DNA of 64,000 bases from Rhododendron vialii (Eukaryota; Streptophyta; Magnoliopsida; Ericales; Ericaceae), in contig NC_080563.1 of assembly GCF_030253575.1 (NCBI RefSeq), forward strand, positions 38,671,501-38,735,500, read 5' to 3'. The notes under the pieces were generated by a model. The model was not told where the DNA came from. It did no database searches and saw nothing but the letters and a program-made list of their open reading frames with translations. This document shows, one piece after another, positions 49,335 to 59,754 of this stretch. Made by a program: the position numbers and the translations under genes. Each line of letters begins with the position of its first letter. The stretch's first letter is position 1.

Positions 49335-49865
49335 TTTCATGTACGTACGAAACAAGTTAGTCAGGAGTACTTTAAGGAATCTTAAGGTGGAAAAACTCGG
49401 AATGAGAGAGCCCTTAGTCAAAACTTTGAGGAATCTTAAGGTGGAAAAACCCGGGTTGATAGAGCCCACGAGTACTAGGGGTAAAGAGGCATGGTGAGTG
49501 ACGATATAAAGAAAGTTGTGATAGAAACATTTGAAACGAGGCAACGAAAGCGAGAAGGAGTTTGACGAAGTATACTATGATCAGTGATCGGCGGATATCA
49601 GTGAAGCTTAGGCTGCCCGTCAAGAACGAGTATCCCTCAAGGCCTAGATCTTACCATGTAAAAAGAGATAATTGACAAGAAGCTCGTTTTCATTGATGTG
49701 TTTAAATCATAACCCTAGAATGCTTTTATATAGGCTATAAGACTTAGTGACCTAGAAATCTAAACATATGAGGAAAACTTTCATGAAAACATGAATAATA
49801 ACTTAGACTAAACAAGAAACCCAATAATAAAATCCAAATTAAATTTATGTCCAAGTCTGTAAACA
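49335..49865 (-). mobile_element. Duplicate of the LTR fossil fragment at 44690-45235
   Basis: Same order on the minus strand (LTR-like part, then leader and gag start), carried along in the tandem duplication of the E unit. Both copies are fragments and dead. Confidence 0.6.
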
Positions 49866-50257
49866 TAGGTTAATTTGGACGCCTAAAATGTCCATTCTAA
49901 TTAATGTCGTGTAAGTTGCAGATGCCTCCTCCCACCTTCCAAGCAACGTTCATGCATGATTTTTGTCACTCCATTTAAATCACTGACACAAGACTAGAGT
50001 ATATCTATTAAAAAAGGCCGGTTCTCCTCACACAAAAGTTGACATAAATTTTGATACTAAATTAATCGGAGTTCCACACAAATAATCGGAGTCGTTCAAT
50101 TCGTTTAAAATGAAATTTTAAAAATTCTTTTAAAAAAATCAACTCATTCCGATATTAGTAAGGGTTTGATTAGTTGATTTTAAAAACCAATATACAGTTC
50201 ACATTTGCACTATCCATCCCGATAATTGATGCTCTAATCTAAGCCACAAAGAAAGCA

Positions 50258-51457
50258 ATGCTCACTCTTCTTTTCTTGACGCTTCTGGCTCACGCCCAAC
50301 TAGCACTCCCTGCCTCATCACAACCCAACAGCATCTTCATCCTCGCCGGACAGAGCAACATGTCCGGCCGGGGAGGCGCAACGAGAAACAACACCTGGGA
50401 CGGCTTCGTCCCACCCGAGTGTAGGCCCAACCCAAAAATCCTCCGGCTCACGGCAACCCTCGCGTGGGTTCCAGCAGCCGAGCCGCTCCACAAGGACATC
50501 GACGTGTACGCAACCGTCGGGGTGGGGCCCGGGATGGCGTTCGCCAACTCGGTGCTGGCACGCGACCCGGGCCTCGGAGTGGTGGGATTGGTTCCCTGCG
50601 CGGTCGGTGCGACCACGATCGGCCAGTGGAGCCGGGGCGGTTTTTTGTATAGCAAGTTGGTGAGGAGGGCAATCACCGCCGCGCAAGGCGGAGGGAAGAT
50701 CAAGGGGATGTTGTGGTATCAGGGGGAGAGCGATACGTTGAGTTTACAGGATGCTGAGTTGTATAAAGCGAGATTGGAGAAGTTTTTCTTGAATGTGCGG
50801 TCCGATTTGAAGTCTCCATTGCTTACAATTATTCAGGTAAATACAATCTTGAAATGCCATGTCTATTTTCTTTTCTTTTTTAATTCTAACAGAAAAGAAA
50901 ATCTCATTATCATAAAATTAAAATAATGAGATGTCATTACCGTAAGGTGGCATGGCCATCTAGACATAAAACATTTTTGAAATCGTTCGGTGCATGTGGT
51001 CAAGACATTAATTCCTCATTAATTTGCGTAGTCCACATGTATTGGATTGTTTCGTACACATCTGCGTGACATAAATTGTGCATGTCTGGCTACTCGTTAT
51101 TTTATGACTTTCATTACGGGTATCTTTCATACACATCTGTGTGACATGAATCTTCAGCCTGTAGCTGATGATCAATCTGATACCATACGTATTATGTTAA
51201 AATTATTTATTCATTATGTTTATTCGACGTGAGATTTCACATTTAAGCATGTTTTGATGGGTACGTAGGTGGCATTAGCATCAGGACAAGGACGTTTTAT
51301 TGGGAAAGTGAGAGAAGGTCAGTTGGGATTGAACCTAAGAAATGTGAAATGTGTTGATGCCAAGGGGCTGCAGCTGGAACCAGATTATGTGCATCTAACC
51401 ACTCAAGCTGAGGTTCAACTTGGAAAGATGTTGGCCGATTCGTTCCTCCATACATGA
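50258..51457 (+). CDS. SASA-domain carbohydrate esterase, copy G
   Basis: Exons 50258-50836 and 51269-51457 encode 255 residues. Signal peptide, then ILAGQSNMSGRGG (Ser33), GVVGLVPCAVGAT (the usual GGT is GAT), LWYQGESDT, and DYVHLTT in exon 2 (Asp232, His235). Exon 2 also reads RFIGKVREGQ where the others have PFIEKVREAQ. The C-terminus stops at FLHT, shorter than E and F. The 432-bp intron is phase 0. Its promoter TATA candidate is weak (TTTTAAAA). It is the last gene of the array and the ancestor-side neighbour in the E/F duplication. The substitutions leave the nucleophile, Asp and His intact, so it is probably functional, with some doubt over the oxyanion-loop change. Confidence 0.92.
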
Positions 51458-52200
51458 CCCTGTTTAAGTGTTTGTTCAAATTAATGGATAGTTGAAAGAA
51501 TATGTGACTTTATGAGTGAATTAATTAATTCACTGGTTATTAGGAGAAAAATATTGGCTAATTAAGGTGTCTGTATGAGAAGATTTTATCCAGCTCACAT
51601 AATATCAATTCCTATGAACAATAGGATGGCTCTCGCAGTAATCTAATTTATACTGGTAACATTGTATCATTAGGCAGAACAAAACATTGGCTCCTGAATT
51701 ATGAGAAAATTATTGTTCTATATGGGAGGGAGAGAATCCAAAACATTCTTAAAATCATATTATTATTCAGATAAAAAAAAAAAACCTAGTAAAAGATTTC
51801 GTGTATGAATTTCTAAATGGTTTTGCACCAATTCAAAGAAACTAATCGAGATCTTTAATATAGTACGAGAACAAGAAAGTCACACTGAAAATTATTTTAA
51901 TTTTTTACCAAAAAGTGACATTTCACAAGAATTAATATTGGGATTTTTACCGGAAAAGAAAGAGAGTAGCGGGGGCTAACCCGTTGCCTTGAGAGAAATG
52001 GCAACATTTGGCAAAGTTCAAACTTCTTGTCAAATTACATCAAAAATGAAATGGTTGGCTTGAATTGGAGGATCAGCATTTTGTCAACAAAAAGCTATAA
52101 CTCATTTTCCTTGTTTTGGATGGAGGAGAAAGTATCGGAACACCGCCACATATTGCCCGAACATTCATTTTTACCATATATTTTTCTGAAATTCATACAA
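51458..52200. other. Spacer after the esterase array
   Basis: The first 200 bp resembles the downstream flanks of E and F (TGGATAGTTGAAAGAATAT). Beyond that AT-rich sequence with no recognised gene. Confidence 0.5.
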
Positions 52201-52203
52201 TTA

Positions 52204-52622
52204 GGCTCCGTTTGTTTGGACGTAAAATACTTTCATTTATTTTTCGGTGTTTGGTTGTGTAAAAAATGAGAAAAATATTTTACATGTAAAACATTTTCCA
52301 TCAATTGGATGAAAATAACTTACCCTTAAATCTTCCGTAAGTTATTTTCCGAAATGAACCCGCTGCCTTCTAGTACTGCAATTCTCACTGCTCAATTTCC
52401 TCAATTGTCAGTCTTGATCTACGTTCAATTCGAATAATCTCATATCTCTCCACCGTAAACTCCCCATCTCCTTCTCTACACTATTTTGTTGATTTCCGAA
52501 AATATTTTCAAGTGTCAACCAAACACCGGAAAATAAAAGTTTGAAATTTATTTTCTGAAAAGGCATTTTACATAGAAAACATTTTACATCGTAAAACATT
52601 TTACATCAAAACAAACGAAGCC
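52204..52622. mobile_element. Tourist (PIF/Harbinger-type) MITE
   Basis: Termini GGCTCCGTTTGTTTGGACGT and the complement of the right end (AAAACAAACGAAGCC) are inverted repeats. TTA flanks both sides (52201-52203, 52623-52625), the target duplication of this superfamily. 419 bp, non-coding. Confidence 0.85.
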
Positions 52623-52625
52623 TTA

Positions 52626-53068
52626 ATACTGTACAAAAACGTATGATCGAAAATAATGTTTGGGCACCATGTGATGGTGACTAAATACCACCGACTAATT
52701 TTTACTCTCCGCACCCTCCTTTCATCCTAAAATCAAGGGAACTGTCTCGCATATTCTTCTTCTTCTCCTCCTTCACTCTTTATCTCATGGGACCCGCTAT
52801 ATTCACAATCAATTTGATTCAAGAGTGTATATGAACAATTACAATTTATTGGTGGTTTTGATGGTTTATGCACATGGTGGGTTTGAAGAAGACCGCTTGA
52901 TTGGTTCTAACGGGTGGTACGTGTTGATGGGGCATGAGGAGAAGATAATTGCCAAACACGGTTTTTGTGCGTACGTGCCATGTGCAATGGTTCCAGTCCA
53001 AACATGCATTATGGGCGGAGTGAAAAAGATGGTTTGGAGCGGATCAAAAAAAAAAAAGATGGTTTGGA
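52626..53068. other. Intergenic, no supported gene
   Basis: An open frame of 92 codons at 52825-53103 has no recognised motif and runs into a short tandem repeat, so I do not call it a gene. Confidence 0.4.
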
Positions 53069-53181
53069 GTGTGGTGATGAAGAAGAGGCTTTTGGGGGTT
53101 TAAGTGTCATATGATTGTCGTGAGTTGTGGTGATGAAGAAGAGGCTTTTGGGGGTTTAAGTGTCATATGATTGTCGTGAGT
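53069..53181. repeat. Tandem duplication, unit about 56 bp
   Basis: Two adjacent copies of the block GTGGTGATGAAGAAGAGGCT through TGATTGTCGTGAGT, essentially identical. A smaller duplication (AAAAAGATGGTTTGGAG) lies just before. Confidence 0.9.
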
Positions 53182-53229
53182 GTAGCATGCGAACCTCGTT
53201 GTGATGTCATCTTGCTTTTGTTCCTATTC

Positions 53230-53351
53230 TTTCTTTCTTTTTTTGGCAAGGACAGGATTGGAATAAAGGTACTGCAATTCGCAGCGATAAGACTCGAACA
53301 CAAACATTTTACTTGGTAGGAGAGGGCCACAACCATTAGGTACTCCTTGGT
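53230..53351 (-). mobile_element. tRNA-derived SINE with 19-bp target duplications
   Basis: CTTGCTTTTGTTCCTATTC (53211-53229) and CTTGCTTTTGTCCCTATTC (53352-53370) flank it with one mismatch. On the minus strand there is a tRNA-like start, a B-box-like TGTTCGAGTC, and an A-rich end. Confidence 0.85.
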
Positions 53352-53532
53352 CTTGCTTTTGTCCCTATTCATCGATGTATTTTCTACATTTGATTAATAA
53401 AATCTTTTTTGGTGGTTAGGAAAAAAGAGAGAGAAGAGGCTTCGCGGGGATCATGATGGTGATATGCATGAAAAATTCACTATCCTTACACCCACCCTTA
53501 ATGTGAGTGAGTTTGTGTATTTATTTGTAGAT

Positions 53533-53780
53533 GTGTGTAGTTGTAGCGCCACTTGTTATGGATTGCCCAAAATCGTGTGCAACCTGCATCTTGATATCCG
53601 CATTGTGAGATGAACCTGTGATCTCTCTTAAAAAAATAAAAGAGATGAATTATGCATGTGTGTAGTTATAGCACTGCTTACTATGGATTGCCTCAAAATT
53701 GTGTGCACCCCAATTGATATCCGCATTGTGAGATAAACCTGTGATCGATCCCCTTTAAAAAACACGAAAGAGATGAATGC
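53533..53780. repeat. Diverged tandem duplication, unit about 126 bp
   Basis: Both units contain TATGGATTGCC, TTGATATCCGCATTGTGAGAT and AAAGAGATGAAT, with scattered differences. Confidence 0.85.
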
Positions 53781-54432
53781 AATCCCATTCAAACCTTTCA
53801 TAAAAAAAGTTCATGAACACAATTCTAACCGTAACTCATGTGTGGAACCATCGCGAACGCCTATGTGCTGGAGGAAAGATTCAGAGAGCCCATGCCTTAC
53901 ATGTGAACCCATGTGCATAAGACGGTTCCATTCATAATTGTGTCCGAAATTGTGTTTTTAAAGTTATGTGCGTAGCTCGAAACCAATTCTAGCGAACGCG
54001 GGGAGCTGTTGTGAGCAAAACACAGCAGCGTGCAACAGTGTGGGATCTCACCATTACTTTTGGACGGTCTGAATTTTAGAAGAACTCTTTCAAAAAAGAG
54101 TCAGACCATTGATTGTTGAGACAGACGATGAGATAAGGCCGAGCTGCACTCTGCTTTGTTTGCTCACAGCAGCCCCGTTTCCAATTCTAGTTATGTCTCA
54201 TCCATATTCCATACCCCTTTCGGCCCTACCTGAAATTGTGGGGGCCAGGTTGGCCCAATAGGAATTACATCCATACAATATAGCGTCCGTTTCTGGCCAT
54301 ATAATAACGTCGGTGAGATATTTAAACATTCATGAATCATAGTAGCCTCGTCATAAATCTGGAACATAGGATACAAACACTTTAACCAGGGCAACAAAAA
54401 AGTCATCACATCATAATATATACATATATAAG

Positions 54433-54786
54433 GAGAAATTTTTCAGTGCCGGGTGGGCATTGACCACGTGGTGCCGAGCACGCATCTCGGCGGTTCAAAC
54501 GTGTTTTGAACAGCCTAGATTTGTTTGGGCTTAAGGGGGTGTTTTGATAATTTTACACTTAAAAATTACCCAAATAGATCTAAGCCGTCCAAAACATGTT
54601 TGGACGGCCGAGATTCGTGCTCAGCACCACGTGGCCCATGCCCACTTGGCACTGAAAAACTTCACAAAATTACCAAAACACCCCCTTAACCCCAAACAGA
54701 TCTGGGCCATCCAATACACGTTTGGACAGCTGAGATGCATGTTTGGCACCACGTGACCCGTGCCCACCTGCACTGAAAAACTTCTC
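54433..54786. mobile_element. Mutator-type fold-back MITE
   Basis: Perfect 9-bp target duplications ATATATAAG at 54424-54432 and 54787-54795 point to the Mutator superfamily. The left end GAGAAATTTTTCAGTGCCGG pairs with the complement of the right end (CTGCACTGAAAAACTTCTC). A third, internal copy of the CACGTGG...CACTGAAAAACTTC block lies at about 54600-54665, so the element has an internal partial duplication. It contains several CACGTG boxes. Confidence 0.92.
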
Positions 54787-55195
54787 ATATATAAGTATAT
54801 TAAATTAAATTATATAAAAATGTGTATTACGATAATCTGAAATGGTGCAGAGATACAAATCAGGACCGATATGTACCATCCTAGAAGAGAAAACAGTACA
54901 CTAGCCGATACGTAATTGATAACTTTGACAGTGAAGTTCAACATAGGTGAAGAATAATACTACTAGGACAGGATAGAGACTTTCAATATAGTATGCAAAA
55001 ACGTGTCAACACCTCATAGAGTCTGAGATCAAATCCAATCACAGCCGTCCACGACACACCCAACGTGTCCATACGCAGGCTATCTCAACTAGTAAACAAT
55101 AATATGCTCAACCCATAAGCAATTTATATAGTGCCAAAGACCCCAACAAGCAGAGGGAAACAAGATCAAGAAAACCAGTTTCAAAAGAACCAGAG

Positions 55196-56334
55196 ATGAG
55201 CACCACAAAGGTACAGTCCCTTCTCCCAGTATTATTAGCCTTTGTTGTTTCTTTTATATACCAAGTGTCCGGGTTAATTTATCTGAGAACTAATTTTATC
55301 ATCCACTAGCGAGAGACGAGAGTCTGTTTAAAACCATAAAGATTGGCCGAGGTCCGGGTACTTTGTCTTGTATGGACTAGCCTCCCAAGAACGAGGACTC
55401 ATTATAAAGCCGGTGATTTGTCCTGTATCCGGGTACTTTGTCTCATTTGTACAAGGTGATAAACGAGTAGTTGATCAAGCTTGGTTTATAACTTGACGGG
55501 TTTCAAAATATGTTTGAGTTTTGCTTGTTCACAAGACGAGCCGATTTCAAACGAGCTTTAATTAAGTCAAACACGAGTCAATCTCAAGTAGTTTAAATTT
55601 TTAATACATTTTAAGCTGAACAAATCGAGTAGTAGCTTATTTAAGCTGAGCTTGAAATCTTGACGAACTTTAAAAAATGTTCATAAACAAAACCATACTT
55701 CAACAAGCTTTTCAAGAATGAACACGAGCTCAGACTCGTGTGTGTTTAGCGGGGCATATTTGAAACGGTGTTTTATCCCGCATAGACTGGCCTAGGCCCC
55801 TAGTAGATGCCAAGAATTGTCGAATTGATAGCAACCTAGGAAACCGTTCACTAGCGGGGCCTTATAGTCCTGTTTGGACTGGTTAGGCTCCCGAACACCT
55901 AAGAAATTTCGCACTGAGATCTACGAGAACGAACCCTATTTGTGATTGCTTCAATTTATTTTCCAAAGGGATTTAGTTTTCTTATATTTTGCATGTAAAT
56001 TCAGGGGACTGGAGAAGTGAATGAACATGGTGGAGTGGAGAAAAAGGTGGAGACCGTGGATTACCAGAAATCGGCGGGGCACAACGACGAGCCGCCGAAA
56101 AAAGAAACCGTCGAAGTGAATGAACATGGTGGAGTGGAGAAAAAGGTGGAGACGGTGGATTACCGGAAATCGGCAGGACACGACGCCGAGCCGCCGAAGA
56201 AAGAAGACGTCGAAGTGATTCACTGTACAGAGGCTAAGGATCCGGGGGTTTTGGATAAAGCTGGTGAGGCAGTGAAAGAGAAAATCCAATCTGTGAAGGA
56301 GGCCGCGTCTAACATTGGCAAGAAGGAAAAATAA
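55196..56334 (+). CDS. Small hydrophilic protein with an internal repeat
   Basis: Exon 1 (55196-55210, MSTTK) and exon 2 (56005-56334) join in phase 0 through a GT-AG intron of 794 bp to give 114 residues. The protein is very rich in Lys, Glu, Val and Gly and has no signal peptide or membrane segment. Two nearly identical repeats of about 33 residues follow each other, each with VNEHGGVEKKVETVDY, KSAGHD/N and EPPKKE. The C-terminal 30 residues (DKAGEAVKEKIQSVKEAASN) should form an amphipathic helix. The composition recalls LEA-like or other stress-related disordered proteins, but I do not recognise the family. A TATA-like TTTATATAG lies about 75 bp upstream of the ATG. The nucleotide repeat is well conserved, suggesting a recent internal duplication. 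Confidence 0.75.
55440..55750. mobile_element. Probable AGCTCG-type hAT derivative in the intron
   Basis: GATCAAGCTTGG, GACGAGCCGATTTCAAACGAG and ACACGAGCTCAGACTCG motifs resemble elements at 35.95 and 39.2 kb. Ends not resolved; it lies inside the intron of the small gene. Confidence 0.4.
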
Positions 56335-56690
56335 CTCCAGAATATTACTAGTAGAATTTAACAAATGATTGTCTTATAAAAAAAAAAAGGCTGTTTTAAG
56401 TTTTTCCTTTCTGTGTTTTTTTCGTCTTTGTTTTTTATGCATCAATAAAAGTACTGAATTTTGTCTGTTCATATATTGTGAAGTCTCCAACACAAATTTT
56501 CTTTTGCACTAATTCTATGTACCCACTCCGAAAAGGGGAATCAATGGTCCAAATCAAAGGATCAGAGTTCCTAGAACTAAAGCAATTCGATTCGAAACTC
56601 TTATATGTTCCAAGGTCCCATTTTCTTGCTTCTTGTTAGCTTGTGTTGCTTGTTGAACAACAAAAGTCGTTTCGGTTAGTCCGCGACTCC
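56335..56690. other. 3' flank of the small gene
   Basis: An AATAAA poly(A) signal lies within CATCAATAAAAG at about 56440-56452. No other feature seen. Confidence 0.6.
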
Positions 56691-58790
56691 ATACGGCTAT
56701 AGTCCACTGGTTATTGATGGACACAAGAAGAATTCATTCAATTTTGCATTTATTTTCTGGCAGTTTCTATTACCAGGAACGTGTCCAGCAGAGCAAGGGG
56801 ATAGCCTTAAGCAAATACAACCAAGAAAACTGCAAACGACAAGCAGGGCCAGAACAGCCCTACAAAACCAGTAAAAATACCACCTAAAAGATTTCCTAGC
56901 TGCTAAAATTAGGCATGCTGACACGCGCACAGGGATTTCCCAATTGGAACAGAGCTCTAATTTCCTTGTGGATCTGGGCAGGTTCCTCCAAGAACAAGCA
57001 CAAGCTCTCACTTCTTCCCAAACTTTCTTAGTGACTGCATTTGTATCCATGCCCTCATGCTGGAAAATTCAGAAGTTTCTCTCCCTCCAAAGATGATAGA
57101 TAGCAGCAGCAAGGCAAAGCATGTAGATAGCAGACCTCATAGATTGATCCACACACTTGCGAATACCCCACTGAAGCTCAGGTTCAAGAGTCCTGGAAGT
57201 ATGCCCAAAACCACAATACCACTTTACCGCAATATAAAGACATACTTTGACAATATTATTCCCAGCAGTCAAACAGTAAGGGGTGGTTTACATTTCCACC
57301 TAGTTCTCTGCAGTAGCAAAGTACGAGTAGTTTAGATATTTTCTGTTTCTTATCCTTTCCTTTTGGGGGAGTTAAGCAAAATTGTCTCCCCTTTAGGAGC
57401 AGAATGCATAGAACTTCATATGGGGGATGATCCTTAACCAAGTCAAAAACTTTATACGGTACAGTCATGGATGATCATGATCCTTCAACAGCTAAATCTC
57501 TATATGTACATGGCCAATGAACTCAAAACCTATTGCACAGTCCACAATACCTGGAGAAGAGTAAAAAACTCCTTGCATGGTAAATTTTTCCCCATTGGGA
57601 GGAAAAGAAAATTATCCTGGTTCACATCACAGCAGAATCAGCAAAACTCAGCCTGTTATTCATCTGACTCGTATTCAGAAAGAAAATGGCTCTCTGACTG
57701 TCCTTCAGATTTGTAACCATAGTCACTAAGATCATCAGTACAAATACTTTTTAATCCGACCTCTAAACCTGCACTTACACTTCTCTTGTATAGGCCCCTA
57801 CTACTATCAAGGAACCCTTATTGCATCATATTTGACTACCTTGCTCTGATATCGACAAGGGGGTGTTTTTGGATGAGTTGCTGATGGTCATAGGCTTCCC
57901 TGAGAACAACTGTCTGAGTGTCGCTCTACTTAGAAATGTAGAAGATGCCAGGGTGGCGCTCAAAGACCTTTGTAAATTTTTGGGGCAAATCTAGTGGTTT
58001 ATGGAGGTTGCTCACATTCTTCCGCCCAGTTTTCTTTTGTATAGTAAGGTGGAGAAACTCATGAAATACTCCAACAATCCTCTTCTCGGATATATCTGTA
58101 CGGGGATCCAAATGGGAGGCATCCAAGTAAGGAGAAGTATAAGGGAGCCTCTGCCACTCTTCTAACCATTGCATGCATTTTCTCTTCAAACCCGAAACCC
58201 CTTGTGAATCGTACTGGAAAGGCTAAGCGAGGCAAAGCATGTAAATAGCAGACCTCGTAGATTGATCAACACACTTGCGAATACCCCACTGAAGCTCAGG
58301 TTCAAGAGTCTTGGAAGTATGCCCAAAACCACAATACCTCTTTACTGCCATCCATACCATATTAGCAAACAAACAATCAAAAAATAGATAGTCATGGTCC
58401 TCAACACCCCCAAGGCACAGAAAACAACCAGCATCCATCAGAATCCCCCAAGCCCTAAGCCTGCCTTAGTAGATAACCTCCCCAAGATGGCCGCCCAAAG
58501 GATGAAGGACCACGTTGGCACTTGCTTCTTATGCCAAACCAACTTGCTTCTTATGCCAAACCAAAGAAGACCAATCCACCATTGGGCTACAAGATCATAT
58601 AGCCATCCACGAAGATTTGGCACTATAAATCCCAGAAGGGGTCTGAGTCCAAATACCCTTGTCCTCTCTGTCAGGGTGAGGAACAAGATCCCTTGCAGTA
58701 CCACTCACGATCTCATGGATGGTAGCATTTCTCCCCCTATGCCATCTGCACCTCCTATTTAGTATATTTATGTGTTACTTAGGATTTATA
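56690..58790 (-). mobile_element. L1-like LINE ORF2 C-terminal remnant, interrupted
   Basis: On the minus strand the 3' part of a plant L1-type ORF2 is recognisable: a WSFILWAAILGRLSTK block near 58500, the reverse-transcriptase-associated zinc-binding region with a CFLC...HDYLFFDC pattern at about 58385-58430, then after an insertion the continuation IYHLWRERN (about 57070-57100) and a 3' end toward 56700. It has frame breaks and lacks the catalytic domain. A copy of WTF9-like gene DNA (57231-58228) splits it, with 119 bp of LINE duplicated on both sides (57113-57231 and 58231-58349). Confidence 0.8.
57231..58228 (-). pseudogene. Inverted partial copy of the WTF9-like gene
   Basis: The reverse complement matches 62577-63557: the last third of the PORR coding region, the stop region and about 400 bp of downstream DNA. 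Only about 87 codons stay open (58189-57926) before the frame is lost. It begins mid-gene, lacking the PORR domain start and promoter, so it cannot encode a working protein. Because non-transcribed-looking downstream DNA is included and there is no poly(A), this is a DNA-level copy, not a retrocopy. It lies about 4.3 kb from the parent in opposite orientation. Confidence 0.92.
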
Positions 58791-59600
58791 TTTATTAATT
58801 ACATTAAGATTTATCATTTTTGCAAGGATTTATATATCTATCTTCATCCTTGCTTTTTGTTCTCTAAGAGCCTATGCTACAAAAAATGGATGGAAGGTAT
58901 TAAGTTCCTTTAATAATGGTGTGGATGCCTTTAATTACATTAGGCGTGGATTTCTAGGATGCCTTATTACTACGGTTGTTCTTTCGGATTGTCCATTTGA
59001 TGACTTCAGATTGCAAACGCAATACTTCCTCCCAAGTTCTTAAATCAAGAACATTGTGCATATAGCAGGAGAAACTAAGGGCATTACTATTTTAACCTCG
59101 TGTCTTTCTGAACTCTTTCTTGATAGCATGCTTCATGTTACTCAACTATTGCCCGTTGTAGCTTCTAATACTCGATCTATTCCTCACCTTATCGCGATGA
59201 AGCCGCAAACATTCTTAGTAATTTGGTTTGAGTCGTTTGACTTGAAACTTTGATTGTAGTATTGATTAAAATTTCAGAGCACAAGTGCCTTTAAGGATCC
59301 GTTGAACCACATTTCAATTTCGTATTGTTTGTTTTCCCTCTCAAAGCTTTTGGCATGCCAAAGTTTTACCTTTTATTACAGGCTTGGTAAAAGCATGGTT
59401 GGATAACCAAAACTTTCTTGTTCATCCGTGAAGTTCCAAGTCATATGAACCTCAATTGCTTAGAAAACTTCAGATGAAAAAATGGGTCAAAGCTATGGAT
59501 CCCCATTGCGCTGCTCATTTTCAAATCAATTTCAAAAACAAAAAAAAAAAAAACAATAAACAAAAAAATCAACAATAAAAAACAATAGGCCGAAAAACTG
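58790..59600. other. Intergenic, nothing recognised
   Basis: AT-rich sequence with one open frame of 65 codons at 59056-59253 and no motif. A poly(A)-rich stretch at 59537-59580. Confidence 0.4.
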
Positions 59601-59754
59601 CTTCTTTCAGAAGCCCATTGTCAAACAGGTAAGAGGCATATACCTTGCATCAATGTCTAATACCGTAAGCCATATAAAATCAAAACCCGAAAAGCTATTA
59701 GAATGTGTGCGCCAACAGAAAATTTGAATTAGATGCAACAACCACCCATTGTAC

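Noticed and set aside
52825-53103. 92-codon frame that looks mildly protein-like
   Set aside because: No motif recognised, no splice or promoter context, and it ends in a short tandem repeat.
57926-58189. Possible separate PORR gene on the minus strand
   Set aside because: It is only the C-terminal third of the 61.9 kb gene, without promoter or domain start, so it is a partial copy.
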